Below, piece by piece: positions 1-7,833 of a stretch of DNA of 64,000 nt (the first letter of the stretch is position 1; the number at the start of each line of letters is the position of its first letter). The notes under the pieces were generated by a model that was not told the DNA's origin, made no database searches, and saw nothing but the letters and a program-made list of their open reading frames with translations. A program made the translations under genes and the position numbers. The stretch lies in the NCBI RefSeq assembly GCF_042643165.1, contig NZ_JBHRSH010000001.1, positions 806,001 through 870,000 on the forward strand. The letters run 5' to 3'. Origin of the DNA: Hyphococcus aureus (GTDB lineage: Bacteria; Pseudomonadota; Alphaproteobacteria; Caulobacterales; Parvularculaceae).

Positions 1-1
1 C

Positions 2-361
2 GCTTTCTCCATTTACGGGCGCCCCGGCGAAGTCGCCTATTTCTGCCTTGGCTCGACAGAGCGAGAGGTCGAATTCACCCGCGCACAACTGCTGGAGCTG
101 CAAGCCATCTGCCAGCAGATGCATTTACGGTTCCACGAACTCACGCGTGACGAGAACGGCAAGCGGAAACTGTCAAAGCGAGAAACCGAGGTGCTGGAGT
201 TGATTGCGCAAGGAAAAAGCAATCCGGTCATCAGCGCCATGCTTGGCGTCTCTCCCAACACGGTGGACACGCTGGTGCGCCGCTGCTTCGACAAGCTGGG
301 GGTCACCTCTCGGGTGGAGGCGGCGCTGGCCGGCGTTGCCATGGGCATAATTCTGCCATAA
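2..361 (+). CDS. LuxR-family transcriptional regulator, C-terminal part (5' end outside window)
   Basis: The reading frame is open from base 2 to the stop at 359-361, giving 119 visible residues, so the start lies upstream of the window. The first ~40 residues (GEVAYFCLGSTEREVEF...) look like the end of an autoinducer-binding domain. The rest is a LuxR/FixJ helix-turn-helix, seen in LSKRETEVLELIAQGKS and SPNTVDTLVRRCFDKLGV. The next gene on the same strand has the same architecture and shares the TLV-R-FDKLGV recognition region, so the two look like a tandem duplication. The family acts as dimeric DNA-binding regulators that often sense acyl-homoserine lactones. No luxI synthase is visible here, and the ligand cannot be judged because that domain is cut off. 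Confidence 0.85.
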   Translation, partial: AFSIYGRPGEVAYFCLGSTEREVEFTRAQLLELQAICQQMHLRFHELTRDENGKRKLSKRETEVLELIAQGKSNPVISAMLGVSPNTVDTLVRRCFDKLGVTSRVEAALAGVAMGIILP

Positions 362-380
362 ACATGGAATAATATATTAG

Positions 381-400
381 TGTCCCGTGATTATGGGACA
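381..400. promoter_or_regulatory. lux-box-like inverted repeat
   Basis: TGTCCC and GGGACA form a 20-bp dyad separated by 8 bases. It lies 19 bp after the stop of the first LuxR-type gene and about 145 bp before the start of the second. Size and symmetry fit the 18-20 bp operators bound by LuxR-type dimers, so autoregulation is possible. There is no T-run after it, which argues against a terminator. This is inference from geometry only. Confidence 0.3.
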
Positions 401-544
401 TACAAGCCTTTACGCTTCGCGTATGAGGCTGCCAGATCCTGAAAAACCGTTAACCTGCTTTTAAGGAACAGAGCCATCTCCGGTTCCCTGTACACATCCG
501 CCCTCGCTTCACTCATAGCCGACTGCGAGGATAAAGAGACAGTC

Positions 545-1204
545 ATGTCAGCGCTCGCCGATTTTGTCGCCGATTCCGGCGCCAAATTCGCCGTGCTGAA
601 CAACTTCAACTATGGGACCAGATCAGCCGCAGAGCGCTGGACGCCAATGTTCAGCTCCTTCCCCGCGGAAATCGCAGCCTATTACCGGACCGAAAACTGC
701 GTAAGCGACGATCCCTATATGCGTGCAGCGCTCAGCTCTACGATGCCCGTCCGGTTTCAGGATACAGAGGACAGCCTCCAGCCTAGCGACACAATAGAAG
801 GCCTGTTCAGCCTGCTGCGAGCCAACAATCTTGTCGACGGTCTCGCCATGCATATTTCAGACAGGCCAGGCCGTCTTACCTATTTCTGCATGGCCTATGA
901 TTACAGCCTTTCCGACATGTCGGAATTTGAGCTCCGGCGCATCCAGGCCTGCGTTGAAATGTTCGTGCGGCACGCCGGCGACCTTCTGATAACTGACAGT
1001 GTTCGCGAATTATCGCCGAAAGAGCGTCAGATTATCTCCTGCCTCGCGCGCGGCGAGAGCAACAAGCAGATCGCCCGCCGTCTTGATCTTTCCCTGAGCA
1101 CCATCAACACGCTGGTGAACCGCAGCTTTGACAAGCTCGGCGTGAATAACCGGACCGAAGCGGTCATCGCCGCCTGCCGGTCGGGTCTTTCCCTCGTCGC
1201 CTGA
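545..1204 (+). CDS. LuxR-family transcriptional regulator (solo)
   Basis: This 219-residue protein has the usual LuxR length. Residues 1-150 form the autoinducer-binding domain and ~155-215 the helix-turn-helix (LSPKERQIISCLARGES, LSLSTINTLVNRSFDKLG). In the sensor domain the acidic-proline pair is kept (D56-P57 in SDDPYMR). Two tryptophans that usually line the acyl-homoserine lactone pocket are replaced: FPAEIAAYY where a W is common, and PVRFQD where PxxW is common. The protein may therefore bind another signal or none. It follows a related LuxR gene on the same strand. No luxI is in the window, so it is a solo here. The target genes are unknown. Confidence 0.88.
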   Translation: MSALADFVADSGAKFAVLNNFNYGTRSAAERWTPMFSSFPAEIAAYYRTENCVSDDPYMRAALSSTMPVRFQDTEDSLQPSDTIEGLFSLLRANNLVDGLAMHISDRPGRLTYFCMAYDYSLSDMSEFELRRIQACVEMFVRHAGDLLITDSVRELSPKERQIISCLARGESNKQIARRLDLSLSTINTLVNRSFDKLGVNNRTEAVIAACRSGLSLVA

Positions 1205-1414
1205 AGCGGCGCTTTTTTCTTAGCGATCGGTCTCTTCGCCCAACCAAGGGCGAGTCTTAATATTCTGTAATACTATCTTTTTCTAAATTATCATTCCCTA
1301 TATCTATATAGGTCAGCCGTCCTAAGAATGTCGGTTATTCACGTGACAGACACCCCCATTGCCCGGGCGTATGACCCGCCGTCCAGACAATGGATAGCGG
1401 CGGGAGAAACCGCG

Positions 1415-1825
1415 ATGGACATCGCCAGTCTTCGCAAAGAGATAACTGAAATTCAGGAAAAGGCCCTGCCGCAGGCAAACCTGCGTGAGGACCATCATGA
1501 GAAGCTGTTCGAAGTCTTCCGCCAGATCGACAGTGAAATCGGCCGTTGCACCCCGGAGAATGAAACAGAAAACGAGACAAGGCTCACCGGCTTGATAGAG
1601 GCGCAAACCATTGTCCTGCGCACCGCCGCATCGCTGCCGGCCCGTTGCTTGCGCGACCTTCTCTACAAGCTGGCCATGTGGCGCTGGGACACCGCTGATC
1701 TTGAGCAGCCCATGGAAGACCTGAACCGCGCCGACGCCATGGCGTATTCAGCATTTTTGGACATCGTCAAAATGCTTGGCGAGCACGATGTTTTGAAAGG
1801 CTTCGACAAGGCGAACTTGCGTTAA
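1415..1825 (+). CDS. Uncharacterised protein
   Basis: I do not recognise this family. From ATG 1415 the product is 136 residues, starting MDIASLRKEITEIQEK. I chose this start because GGGAG stands 8 bases upstream. An in-frame ATG at 1328 would add 29 residues but has no clear ribosome site. The protein is charged, has no signal peptide or membrane segment, and looks alpha-helical. Its N-terminal half (KEITEIQEKALPQ, HHEKLFEVFRQIDSEI) may form a coiled coil. It stands alone behind an AT-rich 120-bp leader downstream of two LuxR-type genes and ends before a strong terminator. A role linked to the regulators is possible, but nothing in the sequence shows it. Confidence 0.6.
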   Translation: MDIASLRKEITEIQEKALPQANLREDHHEKLFEVFRQIDSEIGRCTPENETENETRLTGLIEAQTIVLRTAASLPARCLRDLLYKLAMWRWDTADLEQPMEDLNRADAMAYSAFLDIVKMLGEHDVLKGFDKANLR

Positions 1826-1883
1826 TCGGGAAATTTTCTTTCTCCCCCGTCCCGGGAAACGTATTTGTTCAGTCTTGCGAGGG

Positions 1884-1916
1884 AACGCGGCCTCTTCGGA
1901 GGCCGCGTTTTCTTTT
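1884..1916 (+). terminator. Rho-independent terminator
   Basis: An 11-bp perfect stem (AACGCGGCCTC / GAGGCCGCGTT) with a TTCG tetraloop is followed by TTCTTTT. It lies 58 bp after the stop of the uncharacterised gene ending at 1825. Confidence 0.85.
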
Positions 1917-2093
1917 GTCCGGCTCGCTCCGCTGCGCCACTAAAATAGTTTCAATTTTAACCATCTCTGTTGGCGGATTCTTAGCCCTGACCTGCGAGCA
2001 TCCGGTTGCGGCTTCCCGAGAGAAGCCTCGCCACAACAACAACCCAACGGTCTGGAAAAAAACCAGCCGACAAGTTTTGAGGATCTCCCATAA

Positions 2094-2351
2094 ATGAAAA
2101 AACTTTTCGCCGCCGCTCTCTTCTCCATTGCGCCGTTCGCAGCAAACGCCAATGAAGTCGAAAACCACTGCGCCGCCTACGCCAACGATCATCACGGCGA
2201 CGCCAGCGTCTGTCATTGCCTCGCCGAAGCGGCGGACGCTCATCATGAACTCGAAGCCAAGATCGAGAAAATTCACAGCGTTGCTGACTACGAACACGCA
2301 GATGACGATGTGAAACACGCCGTCGCCGCGTGTTTTCACAGCGGTCACTAA
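2094..2351 (+). CDS. Small His/Cys-rich exported protein
   Basis: This 85-residue protein starts with a signal peptide (MKKLFAAALFSIAPFAANA) with likely cleavage after residue 19. The mature part is very rich in histidine (11 in all) and has four cysteines at 26, 40, 42 and 80, including a CHC triad. HH pairs lie at 33-34 and 50-51. The pattern could bind metal such as zinc or copper in the periplasm, or the cysteines could form two disulfides. I do not recognise the family. The gene is monocistronic: a terminator lies 124 bp after the previous unit is left behind at 1884-1916, and another follows its own stop at 2375. Confidence 0.65.
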   Translation: MKKLFAAALFSIAPFAANANEVENHCAAYANDHHGDASVCHCLAEAADAHHELEAKIEKIHSVADYEHADDDVKHAVAACFHSGH

Positions 2352-2374
2352 GCTTGACGCCATACGCTGACAAA

Positions 2375-2404
2375 AAAACGCGGCACGCAAGAGCCGCGTT
2401 TTTT
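2375..2404. terminator. Bidirectional terminator
   Basis: The stem AAAACGCGGC / GCCGCGTTTT has an 8-base loop, with an A-run on one side and a T-run on the other. It sits between the small exported protein (+) and the DUF3035 lipoprotein (-) and can serve both convergent genes. Confidence 0.85.
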
Positions 2405-2423
2405 CATGATCATTTTAGCCGGA

Positions 2424-2981
2424 TCAAAAGACGCCGGGCAATCCGAGCGATTTCGAATTCTTGATTTCGACCTGACCTTCTTCGCCGATCACCGCCTTGA
2501 TCGCCTCGTCACGCGCGGCCATCCATTCTTCGGGATTGTCGACGCGCAATGGCGCGGCGGAGTCATCGACCTTACCGCCATTGAACTTCCAGAACATGAC
2601 CTGATTGGCGAGAGAGCGGTCTTTCTCACCGCGCCCGCCATTTTCAGCATCCAGAAGCTGGCGGATCGACGCATCGGCGCCGAAGGCGTTCGCCTTGCGC
2701 AACAGCATCTGTTCGCCAGCCGACGGCGGTGCGGACGAAGCGTCGCCGAGCAACACTTGCTGCGCGCGCTCTGACGGCGACAATTCCTGCGGGCGGGCCT
2801 CGCCCGGACGCGGCGGCCGCAATGCGTAATCCGGCGGCACAACCAGCGGCGCCTTGGTGGCGATGGCGAATTCATCAGGCGCCTGTTTGCCGCCCACCGC
2901 CTTCGAGATGCCGCACCCGCTCGCGCCGACAGCAATCAGCGCCATCACAGCGGCAAAGCGCATCGCAGAATTCTTGATCAT
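2424..2981 (-). CDS. DUF3035-type lipoprotein
   Basis: The product is 185 residues from ATG 2981, with GGAG 8 bases upstream; longer in-frame starts reach 3056 but would bury the signal sequence. The N-terminus is a lipoprotein signal (MIKNSAMRFAAVMALIAVGA) with lipobox cysteine C23 in ASGCG. The mature protein is proline-rich and then helical (PPDYALRPPRPG; SPSERAQQVLLGD), as in the DUF3035 family of alphaproteobacteria. These genes usually lie just downstream of lspA, as here. It is probably an outer-membrane lipoprotein. Its function is unknown. LspA, the peptidase that matures such lipoproteins, is encoded next to it. Confidence 0.75.
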   Translation of the reverse strand: MIKNSAMRFAAVMALIAVGASGCGISKAVGGKQAPDEFAIATKAPLVVPPDYALRPPRPGEARPQELSPSERAQQVLLGDASSAPPSAGEQMLLRKANAFGADASIRQLLDAENGGRGEKDRSLANQVMFWKFNGGKVDDSAAPLRVDNPEEWMAARDEAIKAVIGEEGQVEIKNSKSLGLPGVF

Positions 2982-3068
2982 GTGCATCACTCCAGACTTC
3001 TTTTCACCCGCCCGCCGAATGGCGCGCACTATAGCCATGGCTCCGGCTCGCCGCAAAGGCGAAACGCC

Positions 3069-3608
3069 CTACTGCCCCTGTTTTTCCGCGCGTTTTTCAG
3101 CCTGCCCTGTGCGCCAGGCGTCGAGCAGCAGAAAGGCGATGCCCACATTGATCGCCGCATCCGCGATATTGAAGACCCAAGGGAACCAGAGCCCGGAAAA
3201 ATCGAGGAAATCGACCACATAGCCATAAGCGAGGCGGTCATAGAGATTGCCCAGCGCCCCTCCGATGATCAGCCCTACGCCAATCGCTGCGACAGGCCGC
3301 TGGAGGCGTCCCAGCCACCAGGCGAGCCCCATCGAAACCCCGAGGGAAATCAGCGCCAGAAGCCAGCGCATGCCGTGTAGCATGCCAAAGCTCGCGCCGC
3401 GATTTTCCACATAGGACAGATCGAAAATGCCGGAGATTTCGATCTTGCCGAGGCGCGGCAGGTCAATGCCGTGAACGATCCACATTTTCGACGCCTGATC
3501 AGCGACGATGACCACCGCCGCAAGCGCGAGGCCGCGCCAGAACAATCGGTTGGATCGCGCCTCGCCCCACCAGTCTTTCAGTTTCGCCATGGCGTCGTTC
3601 ACGCTCAT
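3069..3608 (-). CDS. lspA: Lipoprotein signal peptidase (signal peptidase II)
   Basis: LspA is an inner-membrane aspartyl protease that cleaves the signal peptide of prolipoproteins in front of the lipidated cysteine. This copy has 179 residues and four membrane segments. The signature blocks are VENRGASFGML, GGALGNLYDRL, YVVDFLDF and FNIADAAINVG. The catalytic aspartates are D133 and D150. Its start overlaps the 3' end of ileS by 4 bp, so the two are translationally coupled. The ileS-lspA pairing is common in proteobacteria. The next gene encodes a lipoprotein that would be a substrate. Confidence 0.97.
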   Translation of the reverse strand: MSVNDAMAKLKDWWGEARSNRLFWRGLALAAVVIVADQASKMWIVHGIDLPRLGKIEISGIFDLSYVENRGASFGMLHGMRWLLALISLGVSMGLAWWLGRLQRPVAAIGVGLIIGGALGNLYDRLAYGYVVDFLDFSGLWFPWVFNIADAAINVGIAFLLLDAWRTGQAEKRAEKQGQ

Positions 3609-6601
3609 GCGCTCTTCCTTGCGTCTGCATCCTCGACGGCGTCGATGCAGCGCTCACAGATATCCGCGTGCGCTTCATGCGCGCCCACTTCCGGCAGAAT
3701 GCGCCAGCAGCGGCGGCACTTCTCGCCTTCTGCTTCGACCGGCACGACAGCGACCGCTTGCGTTTCGCCTTCGAGGCGGAATGCATTTTCCGGCGCCGGT
3801 TTATTGGTCAGGGTTGCGCCCGAGGTGATGAAGAGTTCCGCCGCATCGAGCCCGTCATAGGCTTTCAGCAAATCGGCGTCAGCAATGTGAACGACGGGCG
3901 CCGCTTCAAGGCTGGCGCCGATGCGTTTTTCGCGGCGTTCGACTTCGAGGGCGCCGGTGACGACACGGCGAACCTCGCGGATTTTCTTCCACTTGGCGCC
4001 GAGCACATCATCGCGCCACGCTTTCGGCGTTTCCGGGAATTGCTGAAGATGCACGGAGCCGTCATCCGACGGATGCCGTGCAAGCCATGCTTCTTCCATG
4101 GTGAAGACGCAAACCGGCGCAAGCCATGTGACGAGCCGGTCAAACACTTCAGCCATCACCGTGCGCGCAGCGCGGCGGCCAACATCATCCGGACGGTCGC
4201 AATAAAGCGAATCCTTGCGGATATCGAGATAGAAAGCCGAAAGCTCAAGCGAGGCGAAGTCGAGGCATTTGCGCCAGACGCCTTTGAAGTCGAACTTTTC
4301 ATAGCCCGCGCGCACTTCATCATCGAGCACCGCAAGACGATGCAGGATATAACGCTCCAGCTCCGGCATGTCTTTCGGATCGAGCCGTTCGGCGTCAGAG
4401 AAACCGTCAAGCGCGCCGATGAGATAGCGCAGCGTATTGCGCAACTTCCGATAGGCGTCGACTGCAGAGCCGATGATTTCCTTGCCTATGCGCAGATCGT
4501 CGGAATAGTCGGAGCTCGCCGTCCAGATGCGCAGAATGTCGGCGCCATATTGCTGCGTGATCTCCGCCGGATCGACCACATTGCCGATGGACTTCGACAT
4601 CTTCCGGCCCTGATCGTCGAGCACAAAGCCGTGGGTCAGAACGCTGTCATAGGGCGCCCGGCCGCGCGTGCCGCAGCTTTCCAGAAGCGACGACTGGAAC
4701 CAGCCGCGATGCTGGTCAGAGCCTTCGAGATAAAGATCAGCCGGCCATTTCAGATCATCCCGGCCTTCAAGACAGAAGGCGTGGGTCGATCCGGAATCGA
4801 ACCAGACATCGAGAATATCCTCGACCTTTTCATATTCATTCGCCGAGTGGTCATCGCCAAGAAATTCCTGCGCGGGGGTGTCGAACCAGGCGTCGGCGCC
4901 ATGGCGCTTCACCGCTTCCACAATGCGCGCATTCACTTTTGCATCGTTGAGCGGCTCGCCCTTGGCATTGACGAAGATCGCAATGGGAACACCCCAGGCG
5001 CGCTGGCGCGACACCAGCCAGTCGGGCCGCCCCTCGACCATGGCGCGGATGCGGTTTCGCCCGGACGCAGGCGTGAACTGCGTGTCGTCGATGGCGTTCA
5101 GGGCCGTGTCGCGCAGCCCGCCCTCGCCGACGCCGCCAAGCCGGATGAACCATTGCGGCGTGTTGCGGAAGATCACCGGCGCCTTGGAGCGCCATGAATG
5201 GGGATAGGAGTGCACGAGCCGCCCGCGCGCGAGCAGATTGCCATGCTCGATCAGCGCCTCGATGACGCGTTTGTTGGCGTCGCCTTCCTTGCCTTTTTTC
5301 TTGCCCTCGATCACGAGGACGCGCGCACCCTCAAAGCCCGGCGCTTCTTCCGTATAGGCGCCGTACTCATCGACCGTATGCGGAATTTCCGCCTCCATGC
5401 CGAAGGCGGTGACCCATGCGATATAGTCTTCCTGACCATGACCGGGCGCGGTGTGCACAAAGCCCGTGCCCGCTTCGTCTGTGACGTGGTCGCCCGCAAG
5501 CAGAGGCACGGTAAACTCATAACCGCCGGCAAGACCCTTTAGCGGATGGTCACAGGTGACGCCTTCCAAAAGATCGCCAGGAACCTCAAAAAGGCACTTC
5601 CATTCCTTAATAAGGCCCGCCTCTTTCACACTTTCGGCTAACGCATGAGAGACAACTAATTTATCACCTGGCTTTGACCACGGCTCAAAGCCGAGGTCAT
5701 CCTTCATGGACACTACTTCATAAAGCCCGTAGGACATTTTCGGGCCGTAGCAGATCGCGCGGTTGCCGGGGATTGTCCATGGCGTCGTCGTCCAGATGAC
5801 GATTGATGACTGTTTAAAGGCCTGCTCAAATTGAGCACCGCTCTTCGGGTCGTCAAGTTTCCAAAACTCTGCATACGCTTTTGCGCTACTCGGCGCGATC
5901 CTGGAAACCGGAAACTTCACCCAGATCGTTGTCGACTGGTGGTCGTGATATTCGATCTCGGCTTCGGCGAGCGCCGTCTGTTCCACCGGCGACCACATCA
6001 CCGGCTTCGATCCGCGATAAAGCAAATCCTTGTCGACGAACTTCAACAGCTCATTGACGATGGCGGCCTCGGCGTCAAACGCCATGGTGGTGTAGGGATG
6101 ATCCCAGTCGCCCTCGATGCCGTAGCGCTTGAACTCGCCGCGCTGGATGTCGACCCATTTCTCCGCATAGACGCGGCAAGCGGACCGGAATTCGTTCTTG
6201 GAGACATCGCGTTTGGCGCGCCCCTTTTCGGCGAACTCTTTTTCGACCTGCCATTCGATGGGAAGGCCATGGCAATCCCAGCCGGGCACGTAATTGGCGT
6301 CATAACCCAGCATCTGCCGAGAGCGCACCACCAGGTCTTTCAACACCTTGTTGAAGGCGTGGCCCATATGGAGGTGGCCGTTGGCGTAAGGCGGGCCGTC
6401 ATGGAGAATGTATTTGGTCCGGCCCTTCGCGCTCTCGCGCAGGCGCTTATACAGGTCCATGTCGGCCCAGCGCTTCAGCCATTGAGGCTCGGCCTTCGGC
6501 AGGCCCGCGCGCATGGGAAACTGGGTTTCGGGAAGGAACAGCGTATCCTTGTAATCGCGCCCTTCAGAAGTCGCGTCTTTCGATGCGTCTGGCATCGTCA
6601 T
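3605..6601 (-). CDS. ileS: Isoleucyl-tRNA synthetase
   Basis: This class Ia synthetase of 998 residues charges tRNA-Ile in the cytoplasm. The HIGH-type motif is in PPYANGHLHMGH near residue 70, and the KMSKS loop is in GRKMSKSIGNV. The connective peptide 1 editing domain lies between them. A C-terminal zinc finger has two Cys pairs (CRRCWRIL, CERC), as in the E. coli-type enzyme. I place the start at ATG 6601, behind a GAAGAGAG stretch; ATG 6595 has better spacing and TTG 6613 is also possible. The upstream region carries a hairpin-rich repeat but no T-box, which would not be expected in this group. Confidence 0.97.
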   Translation of the reverse strand: MTMPDASKDATSEGRDYKDTLFLPETQFPMRAGLPKAEPQWLKRWADMDLYKRLRESAKGRTKYILHDGPPYANGHLHMGHAFNKVLKDLVVRSRQMLGYDANYVPGWDCHGLPIEWQVEKEFAEKGRAKRDVSKNEFRSACRVYAEKWVDIQRGEFKRYGIEGDWDHPYTTMAFDAEAAIVNELLKFVDKDLLYRGSKPVMWSPVEQTALAEAEIEYHDHQSTTIWVKFPVSRIAPSSAKAYAEFWKLDDPKSGAQFEQAFKQSSIVIWTTTPWTIPGNRAICYGPKMSYGLYEVVSMKDDLGFEPWSKPGDKLVVSHALAESVKEAGLIKEWKCLFEVPGDLLEGVTCDHPLKGLAGGYEFTVPLLAGDHVTDEAGTGFVHTAPGHGQEDYIAWVTAFGMEAEIPHTVDEYGAYTEEAPGFEGARVLVIEGKKKGKEGDANKRVIEALIEHGNLLARGRLVHSYPHSWRSKAPVIFRNTPQWFIRLGGVGEGGLRDTALNAIDDTQFTPASGRNRIRAMVEGRPDWLVSRQRAWGVPIAIFVNAKGEPLNDAKVNARIVEAVKRHGADAWFDTPAQEFLGDDHSANEYEKVEDILDVWFDSGSTHAFCLEGRDDLKWPADLYLEGSDQHRGWFQSSLLESCGTRGRAPYDSVLTHGFVLDDQGRKMSKSIGNVVDPAEITQQYGADILRIWTASSDYSDDLRIGKEIIGSAVDAYRKLRNTLRYLIGALDGFSDAERLDPKDMPELERYILHRLAVLDDEVRAGYEKFDFKGVWRKCLDFASLELSAFYLDIRKDSLYCDRPDDVGRRAARTVMAEVFDRLVTWLAPVCVFTMEEAWLARHPSDDGSVHLQQFPETPKAWRDDVLGAKWKKIREVRRVVTGALEVERREKRIGASLEAAPVVHIADADLLKAYDGLDAAELFITSGATLTNKPAPENAFRLEGETQAVAVVPVEAEGEKCRRCWRILPEVGAHEAHADICERCIDAVEDADARKSA

Positions 6602-6826
6602 ATCTCTCTTCAAATACGGATCGTGGAAAGGTCAGGAAGGCCCGGTCCCGGGCGCCTTTGTCAAGCCTTTGAACGGCTTTAGGCGGCCTGGCCTATTCGG
6701 CCGGGGGCCAGAGCGGGTGTTGGCGCGCGCCGCGCCGCAATAATGAGGATGCTGCTCAACATGGCCCGCTTCATATCAGGGACGACATGGTCAGTCACGA
6801 TAAAAGGCAAGAGAGGATGCGCATCT

Positions 6827-6971
6827 CTTCCCCCGTTAACGGGGGAAGTGCCGAGCCCCGGCCGCGAAGGCGACCAATCTATAATTTGCGCGCGTAGCGC
6901 GCAGGGGCGAGGCGATGGGGGCTTACCCCCTCCGTCAGCTTCACTGACACCTCCCCCGCATGCGGGGGAGG
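6827..6971. repeat. Intergenic multi-hairpin repeat element
   Basis: About 145 bp are built almost entirely of inverted repeats. A palindrome centred on CCCCCGTTAACGGGGG (6827-6848) and one centred on CCCCCGCATGCGGGGG (6950-6971) bound it, each perfect over 22 bp. Inside lie TGCGCGC-GTA-GCGCGCA (6887-6903), GGGGG-CTTA-CCCCC (6917-6930) and GTCAG-CTTCA-CTGAC (6934-6948). It occupies the 380-bp gap between the Tyr-rich secreted protein gene and ileS. From memory, similar CCCCCGCATGCGGGGG units recur in alphaproteobacterial intergenic DNA. It may act as an RNA-stability or terminator element. The rest of the gap shows nothing else clear. Confidence 0.75.
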
Positions 6972-6981
6972 AGATTCTTTT

Positions 6982-7671
6982 CTAGATCAGCTCAAGCCGG
7001 TAGACCCGGTTCTCGCTCGCCTCGCAGGACATGGCCCGGGCCCAGCTGTCGCCGCCGCGTTGCGCCCTGACCGTAGCGGTCATGAGGAGCGCGCCGCCGC
7101 GATCCTCCACCGTGTCGGGGGCATAGGGCGCGGAAATCACAAAACCCCGCTCGCCGAGAGCGCCGCGCGCCTGATCGAGACAGACCCGATACGCCGCCGC
7201 CGCAGAAATCCGGCGGGGCGCCCGGTCATAATTCGTATCCGGGGTGCGATAGACTGGCGCCGGGTCGACCGGTCCGGCCCCGGCGAGACCGCTATCGTCA
7301 TAGTCATCGTCATAATAGCCGTCGTCGTCGCCGCTCTCATAGCGGTCGTCATACTGGTCATCATAGCGGCGCTCATCGGCGCGGCCGTCATAATAACCGC
7401 TGTCATAGGCGCGCTCACGGGCCCGGCTCTCATAAGCGCGGTCACGGTAGTAGCGATCCTCATAATACCGGTCTCTCGCTCGGTCTTCGGCGAGTTCATT
7501 CAAGATAATGGCGCCGCCGATGACGCCGAGCGCAATCGCGGCGCCCTTGCCGCCGCCGCCATGGCGGTGATGACCGCGATGACCGTGGTGATAGCCCTTG
7601 GCGAAAGCAGGCGCTGCAACGCCGAAAGCCAGGCTCGCCGCGGCGAGAGAAAGAATGAGTTTGCGGGCCAT
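6982..7671 (-). CDS. Secreted Tyr/Asp/Arg-rich low-complexity protein
   Basis: The product is 229 residues from ATG 7671, with GGGGAGG 4 bases upstream; in-frame extension to 7833 is unlikely because it would place the signal peptide internally. A signal peptide (MARKLILSLAAASLAFGVAAP) is followed by a Gly/His-rich stretch (KGYHHGHRGHHRHGGGGKG) and one glycine-zipper-like hydrophobic segment (AAIALGVIGGAIIL). Then come about 85 residues dominated by Tyr, Arg and Asp (RYYEDRYYRDRAYESRARER). The last ~75 residues look folded and hold two cysteines (YRVCLDQARGAL, AMSCEASE). It is probably an envelope protein. The function is unknown. Confidence 0.75.
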   Translation of the reverse strand: MARKLILSLAAASLAFGVAAPAFAKGYHHGHRGHHRHGGGGKGAAIALGVIGGAIILNELAEDRARDRYYEDRYYRDRAYESRARERAYDSGYYDGRADERRYDDQYDDRYESGDDDGYYDDDYDDSGLAGAGPVDPAPVYRTPDTNYDRAPRRISAAAAYRVCLDQARGALGERGFVISAPYAPDTVEDRGGALLMTATVRAQRGGDSWARAMSCEASENRVYRLELI

Positions 7672-7833
7672 AACGCCTCCCCAAAACACTTTTAAGGAAC
7701 CCCGCCGGAAGAGATGCGGGGAAACTGAACCATGACGCCATTTTGTCGTGGTTTGTGTCGAGAATGAGGCAAAACCCGTGCCGATACACGCCGCCGCCCG
7801 CACAAAACCGCGAGCGAATATTAACCGAGCCAA

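Noticed and set aside
1915..2097. 60-codon plus frame before the small His/Cys-rich gene
   Set aside because: No ribosome site and no domain; it covers the leader of the next gene and follows a terminator.
3668..5197. 509-codon open frame on the plus strand
   Set aside because: It is antisense to ileS, which has strong synthetase motifs. The frame is a by-product of GC-rich codon use.
5831..6682. 283-codon frame on the plus strand
   Set aside because: It is antisense to the N-terminal part of ileS and shows no domain.
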